From contig CM074200.1 of assembly GCA_037179385.1 (NCBI GenBank), positions 32,987,884 through 33,051,883 of the forward strand: a DNA stretch of 64,000 nt, given 5' to 3'. This document shows, piece after piece, positions 11,322 to 21,110 of this stretch; positions within the stretch are counted from its first letter, which is position 1, and every line of letters begins with the position of its first letter. Made by a program: the position numbers and the translations under genes. The notes under the pieces were generated by a model. The model had not been told where the DNA came from. It did not search any database and saw only the letters and a program-made list of their open reading frames with translations. Source of the stretch: Holothuria scabra (lineage: Eukaryota; Echinodermata; Holothuroidea; Aspidochirotida; Holothuriidae).

Positions 11322-11649
11322 CTAAAAATGACAGGGAAAACTTCACGTAGGTAGAAGTCAAGATGTTTAAAACCAAGCATGTCAAAATTATCTCCAAACA
11401 CCAGTTGTTTTGCAGTCTGCAACTTTAAAAAGCACATGGGTAATAGCCTTACACTTATAATTTCATGTTTCGTCAAGCAAAATTATAATATTACCACAAT
11501 GCAGTTATTGAGACAGCATTTTACAGGCACTTGAATGACAGAAAGACTGCAATTTAGCTAGTGACAATTTAGAAAAGTAAGTTACCAGCTCAAATGTCAC
11601 AGAGAAAGAGGCAAAATGCCTGCTGTACCCATTCTTTTCTCAAACTCAC
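11322..11649 (-). other. GCC1 intron 7, nothing seen
   Basis: 328 bp of AT-rich intron with normal splice ends; no repeats or conserved elements recognised. Confidence 0.7.
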
Positions 11650-11791
11650 CTTCATTTCAGCCATATCTTTTTGCAACTGAAGGAGAAGTGGTGGTGGTTT
11701 AGCAGCTTCCTCATGCGCAGCTATAAGTTTGCGCTGAACAGACTCAAGCTCTACTGTCAGTTTTTTTATTTGCCCTTCATATATGTGAGTC
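11650..11791 (-). CDS. GCC1: GCC1 exon 7
   Basis: Residues 231-278. It runs THIYEGQIKKLTVELESVQR and then KLIAAHEEAAKPPPLLLQLQ, ending KDMAEMK. It corresponds to the vertebrate GCC1 region containing ELQTKQLTREVEELKSEL and the following proline-containing DPRLQELQEE. The PPP is the only obvious interruption of the coiled coil seen here and lies where the vertebrate protein also has a proline break, so a hinge at this place looks conserved. Acceptor TTCATAG, donor AAG/GTGAGT. Confidence 0.92.
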
Positions 11792-12781
11792 CTATGAAGG
11801 AAGAATAAAATATCCAATGAATATGCAAACGGTAGTCAAGAGGTAGCAGTGAAATGTGAGAAGAACAAAGTGAAAAACTGATTTTACAAGAAACTAAGGA
11901 GATCAAAACACTCTGCTCTCAATTTTCCATTCACTTGTCAATTTGTTGACTGACCCCAACTATGCTAGACAAGGTGACTCACCAAAGCTATGCTAGACAA
12001 GGTATGAGATTAATAATTACCAAAACCTAAATAGTAACAAATTACAGCTGAGTGTCAGAGCAAAAAGTATATGTCTAGGGCTGTGTAAGTCAACTAATTG
12101 ACTGTCAGTATGTTTACCCTACTGTTTTTCAGTGTAGTATATGATCCACAATGTTTAACCCCTTGGTCAACATAAGTGAATAACACCAGGTAAAGTGCCT
12201 TACTATCTCGATTCACTCTGGTGACTGTCAATATTGGTACAGAAGTACAATGGTACTGGAATTGACCCACCGTTGACTGACCCTGTCTACACAAATAAAA
12301 GTGATTCACGTAAAAGCGACTGCATTGCAAAAGTTAACACTATTTCTTCACTCGTTGTGCCTTCTCTACAGTTACAACATTCCCCACTCTCCAGTTTCTT
12401 AAATAAATAATAATAAAATTAAAACTTGGACTAGTTTTTACACTGTTTTGATGCTTACACAGTCTGCATATTGCCCAACCATATACATTCAAGTACAAAG
12501 TTCAAGTGACATTTTCAAACAAAAGTTATCTATTGGTTGTTGTTTTTTTTTATATGACCTGGTTTGTTGAGTTGGTAGCCACTAAACATGAAGAATGGCT
12601 TCACTAGCCATAAACTTTCAAACATTCAGGTTGTACAGGCCTAAATGACTGCCTTTCAAGGACTAAATTATTCAAAACTCAAAATTACTCCCTTTTAAGA
12701 ACAAAATCACTAAAGAATTCCACAATGGCTTACTTTAACTTTTAAAGAACAAAATTTTTACTTTTTGTTACAAATGTTTAC
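11792..12781 (-). other. GCC1 intron 6, nothing seen
   Basis: 990 bp. A short imperfect duplication (ACTATGCTAGACAAGGT near 11960 and GCTATGCTAGACAAGGT near 11987) is the only local structure noticed. No gene. Confidence 0.65.
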
Positions 12782-12831
12782 CTGTCTGGTTCAGCAGTGG
12801 CTTGTGTGAGTTTTTCCTCAAGTTCTTCAAT
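12782..12831 (-). CDS. GCC1: GCC1 exon 6 (50-bp micro-exon)
   Basis: Residues 215-230 plus two bases of codon 231, reading IEELEEKLTQATAEPD. Only 50 bp long, it is recognised by its acceptor (CTGAAACAG), its donor (CAG/GTAAAC) and because it restores the reading frame between exons 5 and 7. It corresponds to the LELRLEETREALAG area of the vertebrate protein. It is too short for similarity alone to prove it; the phase match (0 in, 2 out) is the main support. Confidence 0.85.
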
Positions 12832-13066
12832 CTGTTTCAGAAATGATACAAAATTTTAATTATATAACCAGCCTGCTACTACCAAACAAAGATAAGGAAA
12901 GTGATTGAAGGTACTTCATCTTCGATCTTCCCTTGAAGATTCATAGGTAGCTCACCCAGGAATATGAGAGAAACAACTCTATGGAGGTCACAGACAACAA
13001 CAACCTACATGTCCAAAAGAGGTCATCCATGACAAAGGGTGACATGTAAGTACCACCCCTTTATCG

Positions 13067-13228
13067 CTTCCCAGGTCGTGTCATACCAAAGACTCTAATA
13101 AAGGAACCTACTGCCATTGTGCATGATGCTCAGCATAAGCAATGGAGTAGGAAAAACAATCCAGTGAGCCACAACTGGAAAAAAGGCTGTGGCCGGCTTG
13201 ACTTGAACCAATAGGTTGGAAACTGGGC
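13067..13228 (+). mobile_element. SINE body, 5'-truncated copy
   Basis: Shares about 160 bp with the copies at 14198 and 19440: CATACCAAAGACTCT, GGAACCTACTGC, TGATGCTC, AGCAATGGAGTA, GAGCCACAACTGGAAAAAAG, GGCTTGACTTGAACC and AGGTTGGAAACTGGGC. The tRNA-like head present at 19389 is reduced here to its last bases (CTTCCCAGGTCG). Confidence 0.75.
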
Positions 13229-14197
13229 TGTTCAACTCTAACTCTGACCCTTTAATATTCAATTTATAGGCATCAGTGGCATTTCATAAATACTATATCT
13301 ATATCTAACAAACTTTTGAAACGTATAAAAACCAAGAAATCCATCTAACTACTTCCTTTTTGTTACAAAGAACTGTTAGATTGTATCTAATTATAAGTCA
13401 TTCATAATTGTGAATACACAGAATTGTGTTGTTTTACCAGACAGCATAGCATAAAATAACAAATTTTAATCAGGCTTTGTAGTCTTAGGTTAGATTACTG
13501 ACTATAAGCTAGTTTTGCAAAGTTGCAATGATAATAATTCAGTCATTGTGGTGGGTAGTCATTGACAACAGGTTACCACAGGTCTGGGAGGAGCCAAGGG
13601 ACATTGCTATGACCTGCAATGGTTCTGGTGTCCCACACTTGGTGTAAAATGAAACCCCTCCAACCCTCACAAATTCCCCCTTAAACCATAACCAAGCTAC
13701 ATATTCACCATCAAATCCCTGAAACAGTTATTCCAAACATGTCAAAGCAAAAATTAGTGTGTACACTCTGTGCTAATTGATGGTGGCACTTCACTTAAAT
13801 AGTCATCACTGAAGCATTCTGTGTCTCTCACTATGATCTTTCTAGCTACAACCCTAGACATGGGAATATTTTTAATCCAGCATACTTTGGGAAAAGAATT
13901 GATTTGTACTAAATGAAAACTGCAACACTGTATGGGTCTCGGGGTTATGACATACATAAATGTTGATGACACATTGCTATATTTATGCATATCATACAAC
14001 CAGTCCATGTTTGAAAAACTGAAAATATAAATTTGTACTGATGGCAATAGGAGCTGTGAGCCTTCTAATGTAAATGACACATTTAAAGTAACTGAATTGG
14101 TTGTTTCTCTGCTAATGATTTTGATAGGCTAATCCTGTTTTTTTCTTTCAATACAAAGTGCTGTTAGAATTTACTGATTATCCAGTCCAAGGCTTCT

Positions 14198-14360
14198 ATT
14201 CCAAGGTCGAGTCATACCAAAGACTCTGAAAATGGAACCTACTGCTGTTGTGAGTGATGCTCCCCAAAAGCAATGGAGTAGGGAAAACAAGCCAGAGAGC
14301 CACAACTGGAAAAAAGGCTGTGGCCAGCTCGACTTTAACCAATAGGTTGGAAACTGGGCC
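14198..14360 (+). mobile_element. SINE body, 5'-truncated copy
   Basis: Second copy in the same intron with the same ordered boxes as 13067-13228. Differences are scattered substitutions and small indels, as expected for independent old insertions rather than a recent tandem duplication. The tRNA-like head is missing. Confidence 0.75.
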
Positions 14361-15046
14361 CTAACACCCTAACTAAATAACCAGTGAGCAAACTTTTAAA
14401 AGGGAACTTGGTTGACGTAAAAGTAATCAAAATCTGAGAGATTGTTAATCCCCAAAACCTGATTCAACTTCACAAGGGTTAAACAGGAGATCATTTTATT
14501 TCCATAAATACCAACAATGATGAAAACACACACTACAAGACTGCTAGGAGCATTCCATCAGGAAAAGTACCATTCTTCAAATTAACAGAATTAAATTCAG
14601 ATCCCAATCCCTGGACAATCTTGGAGTACCACCAATACACAACAAACACTAATGAGAAGCTTTTAATGCTGGTATTACATGGTAGCCTATTGTAGAGCCT
14701 CCATCAGTCTTTCTTTTTGTGGGGTAATGATGGGGAGGGGGTCTTGGTGGACATACTTCTTCAACTGTTGTGGCAATAAAGGGGAACAAGATTTACAAAC
14801 TTTTCCAAACTCTGGATCAATCCCTTTACAACCCCTCCTCTTCACTCCAGCCTTTCCTAAATCATCAAGGTAGCATTCCCTATCTTTAATGAAAGAAAAT
14901 CATTTTTAATGTAGAAAGAATCATCTAAAGATTAGACCCATTATTCTGACATCTGGCAGCGCCAGCCAACTCAGTTTAAAATTTGATATCCCTAGGACTG
15001 AATTCGATCATCACATGTCATTCCCTGAACTTTAGGCAATACCTAC

Positions 15047-15175
15047 CTTCTGGTCAAGGCGTTCCTTTCCAGCTCTCTCTTGACCCAGCAAAGTCTGTAG
15101 TTCTCTGAGCATTACAGCATGATCCACTTGTTCCTGCTCCCGCTCCTGTTGCTGGGACCTCAAACGATTCTTAGC
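15047..15175 (-). CDS. GCC1: GCC1 exon 5
   Basis: Residues 172-214, 43 codons in phase 0. The central stretch EQEQVDHAVMLRELQTLLGQ matches the EQSDHALMLRELQKLLQ block of vertebrate GCC1, one of the better conserved parts of the middle coiled coil. Acceptor is CCATAG and donor is AAG/GTAGGT. Flanking introns are 773 and 2215 bp. Identity is strong enough to place the exon without its neighbours. Confidence 0.95.
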
Positions 15176-15948
15176 CTATGGAAAATGATTCATAATGAAA
15201 TTTGTCATAAAATCTGACACAATTTGAACTGGGAATCATGATAATTTATCGGCAGGCCAAGTATTTCAGTGTCAACCACTTCCCACAATACGTGTAGCAT
15301 GCAAATAAAATGAAATTACCATTTCATGCAGCAGGAAGTGTTTTGGCAAAATATGTTAAGGGGTACTCTGTTTAGTTCATGAAAAATGGTAGACCCTTCT
15401 TGTAACAAAATCCTGTCCTATGTAAATCATTTGCAAACCAAAAAAAACATGTTTTAGAATAGTTTACTCCTCAAATTTACCCACATACTTGTTTAAAGGG
15501 GATAAAGTATCCAACAGCTGAATGCTTTCTTGGCAATGGATTCATGGAGATGTCAAATCTCATTGATCACACAACCAAAATAGTTAGACCACATGACTTT
15601 GGGTGGACTGATGCCCCTGGAAATAAAGTTTTAAATAAGAATACTAGATGGTTAAGGGTGAAGGAGAAGGGCATAATAGTGGTCATCAAGGAATATCTTC
15701 AAGAAGTGTCCTTACCAGGCCTTGGGTTTTTGTCTTCCATATGTGCTACAAACTTCAGGAAATTCTGCAAAATGGCAGGTGTGCTGCTGTAGGAGACTTT
15801 AATTCACTTATTTTAGCTGCCATTCTTTACCTAGGTGTGCAACAAATCACACTCCTCATAATGATTTGAGGAGAATGAAGGTGTCAGACCCCTCAAAATT
15901 CAAAGTCTGCCTTGTATTTTATGTTTGTGTCTTCTTTCAAAGCCTCAC
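15176..15948 (-). other. GCC1 intron 4, nothing seen
   Basis: 773 bp. Overlapping plus-strand open frames at 15544-15869 show no recognisable protein and are antisense to a well-defined gene. No repeats recognised. Confidence 0.65.
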
Positions 15949-16038
15949 CTCTGTCAGTTGTGACTCCATGCTTCTAACTGTTTCTCCCAGAGTCTCCTTT
16001 TCTTTGCTCAGTTTATCTACTATTTCTTCTGTCTCTTG
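15949..16038 (-). CDS. GCC1: GCC1 exon 4
   Basis: Residues 142-171, 30 codons in phase 0, reading QETEEIVDKLSKEKETLGET and on to MESQLTE. It is pure coiled coil. It sits at the position of the vertebrate segment QDLEDASNKAEEERARLEGE with weak identity but conserved length, so the chain of exons stays collinear. Splice sites are CCTGCAG (acceptor) and GAG/GTGAGG (donor). Being a phase-0 cassette of 90 bp, it could be skipped without a frame change, but nothing in the sequence shows that it is. Confidence 0.9.
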
Positions 16039-16449
16039 CTGCAGGATATAACATAAAACTGAATCACAGTGAATGTAGTCTCCAGTGCATTCTGATCCAT
16101 TTTCTCATGAATTAAATGTTGTTTTTAACCAATATCAATTAATTACTGTAAGCTATGGACCTACCATCAGCCCACCTTACTTCTTACTAGGGTTTAAGAA
16201 AACAATGACAGGAAAAATTATACAATATTGCTGCCCTCCTTCTTCCCTCCCCACCCCACCCTTACCAATTCCATGAAGAATTTCATGTCCTCCCTCCCAA
16301 CTTTTATCCACAATTGTCCCATCAGTTTAGAAAAGTCCTTTGCAAAGTATGCCTCTATTTGAAAGGATTCCAACTTTGATTAGCTTGCATTTTGTAAAAA
16401 AAAAGAAGACAAAATTGGGTATTTACTGTAAAAAAAATTGAAAACCAAC

Positions 16450-17420
16450 ACCAGAAAGCCAAAAGGTTTAGTGATTCCTTGCTGTGAAAGACCAAATTGA
16501 CAGTGTTTAATAGATTTTTCTTTACAATTTAGGCACAGAATGTCAAGGATTCATTTAACAAAGATCAAAACACACTTATATCATGTTGAGAACCTACAAA
16601 TCCCAACAACACTGTCCCCCAGTTACCCCAAATGACCTTTGACCTCAACCAAAAGGGCTCTTTGATTCTCTCACAACCTCTGAGTACCTGACATGACCTA
16701 TGTTCTGTATCAAAAAACAAGAAGGTTCTTGAGGTTTTAACAACCCATTTGAGAGCTTTTGTAGTTTAACCTCTGGTGACCTCAAATGACCTTTGAACTT
16801 GGCCAAAAACAATAGGGTTCTTCCTCTCTACATGGCAAATCTATATCTCCAATATGAAAAGAGTTGGTAACTCCTACCTTGAGATACTGTGTTTACAAGC
16901 CACTTTTGATGTTTTCACAATTTTACTGCAGGTGACATCAAATGACCTTTGACCTCTACCAAAACCAATAGTCTTCTTTCTCTCAACATGACAAATCTAT
17001 ATACCAAGTGTGAAAAGTGTTGGTCACTCTTATCTGAAGATATCATGTTTACAAGCCATTTTCGGTGTTTTCACAATTTTACTGCTGGTGACCTGAAATG
17101 ACCTTTGACCTCTACCAAAAACAATAGGGTTCTTTCTCGCAACATGAAAAATCTATACACCAAGTATGAAAAGTGTTGGTCACTCCTATTTGAAGATATT
17201 TTGTTTACAAGCCATTTTCGTCGTTTTCACAATTTTACTGCTGGTGACCTCAAATGACCTTTGACCTCTACCAAAAACAATAGGGTTCTTCCTCTTAACA
17301 TGACAAATCTATACCAAGTATGAAGAGTGTCAGTCACTCTTATCTGAAGATATAGTGTTTACAAGCCATTTTCGGTGTTTTTGCAATTTTACCGCTGGTG
17401 ACCTCAAATGAACTTGGCTA
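16450..17420 (+). repeat. 156-bp tandem array carrying TGACCTTTGACCT once per unit
   Basis: The motif TGACCTTTGACCT occurs at 16633, 16943, 17099 and 17255, with TGACCTTTGAACT at 16787 and a decayed TGAACTTGG at 17409, giving a period of 154-156 bp. Each unit also holds ACCAAAAACAATAGGGTTCT, CATGACAAATCTATA, AAGTGTTGGTCACTC, GAAGATAT..TGTTTACAAGCC and TTTTCACAATTTTACTGC. It belongs to the same family as 2430-4170: both are flanked by AAAAGRTTTAGTGATTCCTT (4172 and 16462). It lies in the intron between exons 3 and 4. Confidence 0.85.
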
Positions 17421-17885
17421 CACAATAGTCATAAACACTCATCTTTGTTCTCCAGCATGCCAGATGTCCCTTAAAATGTTGAAAGACCAACTTGACAAGC
17501 ACCTAAGAAATCTTGATCACAAATATTGAGATGATGTGACAAAACCATCTATTCTTGTAGAGCAAATTCTAAACACCCCTCACAGGAACTATTCGTGGCA
17601 AAATTATTTGTAAATAAGACAAAACTTTTTGTTACATGAAACTATAACTAATCTTCAGTTGGACAACTTCATCTTAAGACGAAAGAGTATATCAAAGGGT
17701 TAAAGCATTTTTCAATTCAACAGCACACTGTGGACTACACAAGTTCACAGCGCAAGTTCTTCCTTCTTAATTCCAGCAAAAAACGAAGCGTTTCATCACT
17801 TTAACTGGAGAGTGACACTTTCAACCCTATACTACATTTTTATCTGCTTGGCCAAGCTAAACTTGCAATACTAGTCTTTACTTAC

Positions 17886-18035
17886 CCTTATTTTCTTCTT
17901 ATCAGCTTGAAAGCTGGCCTCCATTTTGGATTTTTCAGCTGTAAGTGTGGCAAGAGATGAAGAGAGGGTTGCCAGCTGTTGCTGCATCTCCTCCCAGCTG
18001 CCATCGTTGGCAGAATCTTTCCTTTCTCTCACATC
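17886..18035 (-). CDS. GCC1: GCC1 exon 3
   Basis: Residues 92-141, exactly 50 codons in phase 0. It includes QLATLSSSLATLTAEKSKME and ASFQADKKKIR, which line up with the QLATLTSSLATVTQEKSRME and ASYLADKKKMK segment that opens the main coiled coil of GCC1. Donor is AGG/GTAAGTA and acceptor is CATTAG. The heptad-like spacing of leucines begins here, so the disordered-to-coiled-coil boundary falls inside this exon. Confidence 0.95.
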
Positions 18036-18513
18036 CTAATGATCAAACAAAAGAAGAACATTTGTAAATAAAGAGTAACCTTCCCCTAAAAAAAAAAAAA
18101 TGTTCAGAGAGACAGAGCGGGCTCAGGTGGTACTAAGCTACCTTTTGTACCACTTCAATGATTGTAACACAGCATTATGAGCTACATATAGACAGAGATA
18201 ACTCTTCACATAAGTGCAACAAATAGACATTAAAATACACCAACGTGACAAACAAAGAACAGAATGCAAAAATGCATTGAAATTTTGATGATATACAGGC
18301 ATATTTACAAAGGTAAAAAGGGTAAGACTTGACACAATGGAATCTGATATTTTTTGACTTCTCATGCAACTCATCTTTCCAAAGTCAAATCAGAACTGAT
18401 TTGCCACCCATTCCCTCCCAAAATATACTCATTAACACACTGTAGGCCAACTTTAAACACTCAAACTGCTGTACACACACATAAAGGTTTTTTAAAAACG
18501 TTTATCTATCTAC
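18036..18513 (-). other. GCC1 intron 2, nothing seen
   Basis: 478 bp with a 13-base A run near 18088. No repeat or open frame of note. Confidence 0.7.
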
Positions 18514-18701
18514 CTCTCCTGGTGTACTTTCTCCATCTTTGGTTTCTTGATCTTCATTGTCTTTCTTGCTCTCAGGTTCTTTTGTAGCTGTCTTGTTGGG
18601 ACCTCTCTCTGATTTGGACTTAGATGCTGCACTCAATACCTTGACACTTGCCTCCAATGCTTCTTTTTCTTTCAACAAGGATTTGTATGCATGAACAATG
18701 T
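18514..18701 (-). CDS. GCC1: GCC1 exon 2
   Basis: Residues 29-91. It begins IVHAYKSLLKEKEALEASVK, the most conserved N-terminal signature of GCC1, and then runs into a low-complexity charged linker rich in K, S, E and D (KTATKEPESKKDNEDQETKD). In the vertebrate protein the matching place is a long acidic and serine-rich disordered linker; here it is much shorter, which accounts for part of the length difference from human. Acceptor TTTTAG and donor GAGAG/GTAGAT are both present. The exon starts in phase 1 and ends in phase 0, compatible with both neighbours. Confidence 0.93.
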
Positions 18702-19388
18702 CTAAAACAAAGTATCACAGGAAGATTTAGTTTAAATGGAGTTTTAATGGTCCTGTTACCAACCAATTGATTCAAGTCAAGTGCCAGTAAATGGTCAATG
18801 GTTACCAGAACTGACTTTGTTTTTCAAAGGGTGCTTAAGAGGGGTTTTCCACCCTAAGACTTAAAATGACTGCCCCAAAATGGTGTACATATCTGCCTCT
18901 ATGACTAACAATCCCTCAAATTGAACCAGCATTTCCATGTAATTAAAAACGCTGCTTGGTTAGTATGATCAGAACAAGGGTATGCAAAAAATACTACACA
19001 TAACTAGTTACACAGCATCATTTGATACCATTTGAAGTAACTAATCACACAATTTTCTGGGGGAGAGGGCAACTTCTCCCCTCAAAACCTTCCCTGATAA
19101 CTGCCACCATGGATTTGCTTAACACAAGATAAAATACCCTTCTTTTGTAACATGTGGAGAATGCTGAATAACTGTACATTGTCAGCACCATATTACTATA
19201 CAGGTAGTCTGCCTTGATATGTTTCTTTTCAAAAAACATTCTTGTGTAATTATAGCCTACTGTTTATCTCCCTCGTAGGCTCGTAGCAAAAAATTTCCTT
19301 GGGCAACCTCTAACACATTGTGCTGCTTTTCCAACAAAGTGAAGTTTTTATGAAGGATGTTTATATTGAATTGCAATTCCTCTTCCAT

Positions 19389-19611
19389 GACCGTGTGTTT
19401 AGTCTAACAGGAAGAGCATCCCCCTCTCACGCGGAAGGCCTGGGTTCACTTCCCAAGTCGAGTTTTATCAAAGACTCTAAAAAGGGAACCTACTGCCATT
19501 GTGACTGATGCTCCGCAGAAGCAATGGAGTATAGGGAAAACAAACCAGTGAGCCACAACTTGAAAAAAGGCCGGCCTGACTTGAACCATTACTGTAGGTT
19601 GGAAACTGGGC
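19389..19611 (+). mobile_element. tRNA-derived SINE, copy with recognisable head
   Basis: The 5' part looks like a tRNA-type RNA polymerase III promoter: an A box TAGTCTAACAG at 19400-19410 fitting TRGYNNANNNG, and a B box GGTTCACTTCC at 19443-19453 fitting GGTTCRANNCC with one mismatch, about 32 bp apart. The body that follows matches the copies at 13067 and 14198. It ends near AGGTTGGAAACTGGGC. It lies in the first GCC1 intron, antisense to the gene. No intact tRNA cloverleaf could be drawn, so it is not called a tRNA gene. Confidence 0.75.
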
Positions 19612-19731
19612 CGTAAAACTCTAACTAACCATGAACACTGATGCAGTACACAGCTTACAGTATTTCCATTGTCTGGACAATTGAACAAATTTTGTTTACA
19701 TATGACAAACAGTGATGCTGTCTTAGTGATA

Positions 19732-19968
19732 CAGGGCTGGAATTAAGGTTCCAGCAGGGCAAGGTCATTTCAACATCAGTTGTAACTAGGGCATGTCATG
19801 TGACCTGAGAGAGCACCAAGGCCAAGCAAGTGATTTTATACTGATCATAATGTAGTCTCACTGGTAGGGCATGGTGGTCAAATGGCCCTAATTTTCATTG
19901 AATTTTATAGGGTAACAAGGCCATTGACAAAAATATGAAAGCCTATCCTTCCATTAATTCTAGCCATG
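19732..19968. mobile_element. Small MITE with short TIRs
   Basis: The left end reads CAGGGCTGGAATTAAGG. The right end read on the minus strand is CATGGCTAGAATTAATGG, giving imperfect terminal inverted repeats of about 17 bp. It is directly flanked by GTGATA on both sides (19726-19731 and 19969-19974), a candidate 6-bp target duplication. It is 237 bp long with no open frame. CAG-type ends suggest a hAT-like parent, although hAT normally makes 8-bp duplications. Confidence 0.65.
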
Positions 19969-20003
19969 GTGATATTTTAAAGACAAAAATTCATCAACAT
20001 TAC

Positions 20004-20088
20004 CTCTTAATCTTGTCTCATATCTGCTGATCTGTTCTTTCTGATTTTCAATGGTTTCTAAGAGTTCTTTGGTTTTACTTCTGTCCAT
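20004..20088 (-). CDS. GCC1: GCC1 exon 1 (coding start)
   Basis: Encodes residues 1-28 and the first base of codon 29, reading MDRSKTKELLETIENQKEQI and then a short basic stretch. KELLETIENQK matches the N-terminal KDLLETIETQK block of GCC1, which fixes both frame and gene. The donor at the low-coordinate side is AG/GTAATG. The ATG (20086-20088) sits two bases downstream of a good acceptor (T-rich tract, then TTATTAG at 20091), so the exon has spliced 5' sequence. That sequence could be untranslated, or could add a few residues in frame (see the candidate exon at 20207-20237). Confidence 0.9.
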
Positions 20089-20206
20089 CCCTAATAAATT
20101 GAAAGATAAAATGCAAAAAACTTGTGTTTACTTTAGAGCACAACAGAACTTAGTAAATTGGTGTATGGAGAGAGCTATATATGAAGCAGTTTGAGTCTTC
20201 CCTTAC

Positions 20207-20237
20207 CTTCCTTGAGGGACACACACAGGTTTGGCAT
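20207..20237 (-). other. Candidate extra 5' coding exon of GCC1 (uncertain)
   Basis: A good minus-strand donor GAAG/GTAAGG sits at 20206. If it is spliced to the exon 1 acceptor at 20091 (a 116-bp intron with a strong T-rich tract), an ATG at 20235-20237 would be in frame and add MPNLCVSLKEG before the exon 1 methionine. There is no similarity to known GCC1 N-termini, so this may be chance. The coordinates cover only ATG to donor. Confidence 0.2.
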
Positions 20238-20352
20238 ATTGCCACACCGGAAAGTACATTTGCCATACGTCAAAGAATCATGCCAAGGTGGAGGTGTTTG
20301 GAATTATACACCACACCAATTGTTGCAATTGTATGCCAACTGTTGTAATTTT

Positions 20353-21090
20353 CCCTGTAGCAGCCGGGTACCCCGTACGCCAAATTTGTTGGCGTACATC
20401 ATTTCCGTACGCCAAAGATCTTTCTATGAAAGGCCCTACTTTCCAGTATGGGCATATTGACCTGTTCCTCCCTTTAGTCTTCAGTCACAACTCCAAAAGG
20501 CCAAGAGAGCCACAAGAGATCTCACAGAGTGTACAGTTAGCAGTGAAAAGAAGCCAACAAGGGTGAAATGACCAAAACTGAAATTCAGGTTTTTGTGATG
20601 CATACTTTTTGTAAGACTATTAAAAACCTCTTCGGAGGTACCACAGAGGAAGAAAATAACTCGAAGCTGAAAACAAAATAGTGCAACAGGAGCTACACTA
20701 ATATGGACCTACAGAGACAAATCTACAATTAACCACAAAACAACAAGTGCAAGTAAAAATGAAGAATACTTGGGCCCTAAGGAGTTGGCTGGGTGAAGAT
20801 GTGTTTGTGGATGGGTCTCTGATCCAACTTGAGGGAGGGATCCAGTTAGAAGTAGCTGTACAAAAGGTTAAAACAGATAGTTTAATTTCAATTACATTAT
20901 AGGAGACAGCATTCCAAAGATGAGCACTTCTGCAAAGAACTGGTATTCGAATCCTCAGATGTCAAGGCCTGTAGGCTGTATATGATTACTACAATTAACA
21001 TGCCTGACAGCGCCTTTCACTGAGAGATCTTTGGCGTACGGAAACGTACGCCAACAAATTTGGTGTACGGCATACCCGGTTGCTACTGGG
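20353..21090. mobile_element. 738-bp TIR element with long inverted ends
   Basis: About 85 bp at 20353-20437 reappears inverted at 21009-21090. Both contain GTAGCAGCCGGGTA (or GTAGCAACCGGGTA), then CCAAATTTGTTGGCGTAC, TTCCGTACGCCAAAGATC and TGAAAGGC. Each end contains a smaller palindrome, GTACGCCAA then five bases then TTGGCGTAC in the left arm. The interior has no transposase. I could not find a convincing target duplication. It is probably a non-autonomous DNA transposon, lying just upstream of GCC1. Confidence 0.75.
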
Positions 21091-21110
21091 TACTAAATTT
21101 ATATGTTCAT

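Larger units (their letters stand above)
12832..15046 (-). other. GCC1 intron 5, carrying two SINE bodies
   Basis: 2215 bp. It contains two truncated copies of the SINE family at 13067-13228 and 14198-14360, in the same orientation. The open frame at 13754-14080 on the minus strand (108 codons) has no recognisable protein and no splice support. Confidence 0.7.
18702..20003 (-). other. GCC1 intron 1, with a SINE and a MITE
   Basis: 1302 bp. It carries the SINE at 19389-19611 and the small inverted-repeat element at 19732-19968, only about 120 bp apart. The remaining sequence is AT-rich without recognisable content. Confidence 0.7.
206..20088 (-). other. GCC1: GCC1 (GCC88) golgin gene, 15 coding exons, GRIP-domain exon off the left edge
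   Basis: Fifteen exons joined in frame give about 672 residues that follow vertebrate GCC1 almost throughout: an N-terminal LLETIE and AYKSLLKEKEALEAS block, then QLATLSSSLATLTAEKSKME, DHAVMLRELQ, LKERVTQLDLEN, QQELKQLKEEFERYK and finally YAEEQARKEVEL. The composition is that of a long coiled coil (E, K, Q and L rich, almost no proline). Family knowledge: GCC1 is a peripheral trans-Golgi-network tether that binds ARL1-GTP through a C-terminal GRIP domain and acts in endosome-to-TGN traffic. The GRIP domain is not in the window; exon 15 stops in phase 2 just before it. The human protein is about 775 residues (from memory), so about 90-100 residues remain. Assignment comes from recalled similarity; no search was run. 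Confidence 0.95.

Noticed and set aside
13754..14080. 108-codon minus-strand frame in GCC1 intron 5
   Set aside because: No similarity to GCC1, no fitting splice sites, and inclusion would break the exon 5 to exon 6 join.
19389..19465. A tRNA gene
   Set aside because: A and B boxes are present but no cloverleaf with paired acceptor stem could be drawn, and the sequence continues into a repeated SINE body.
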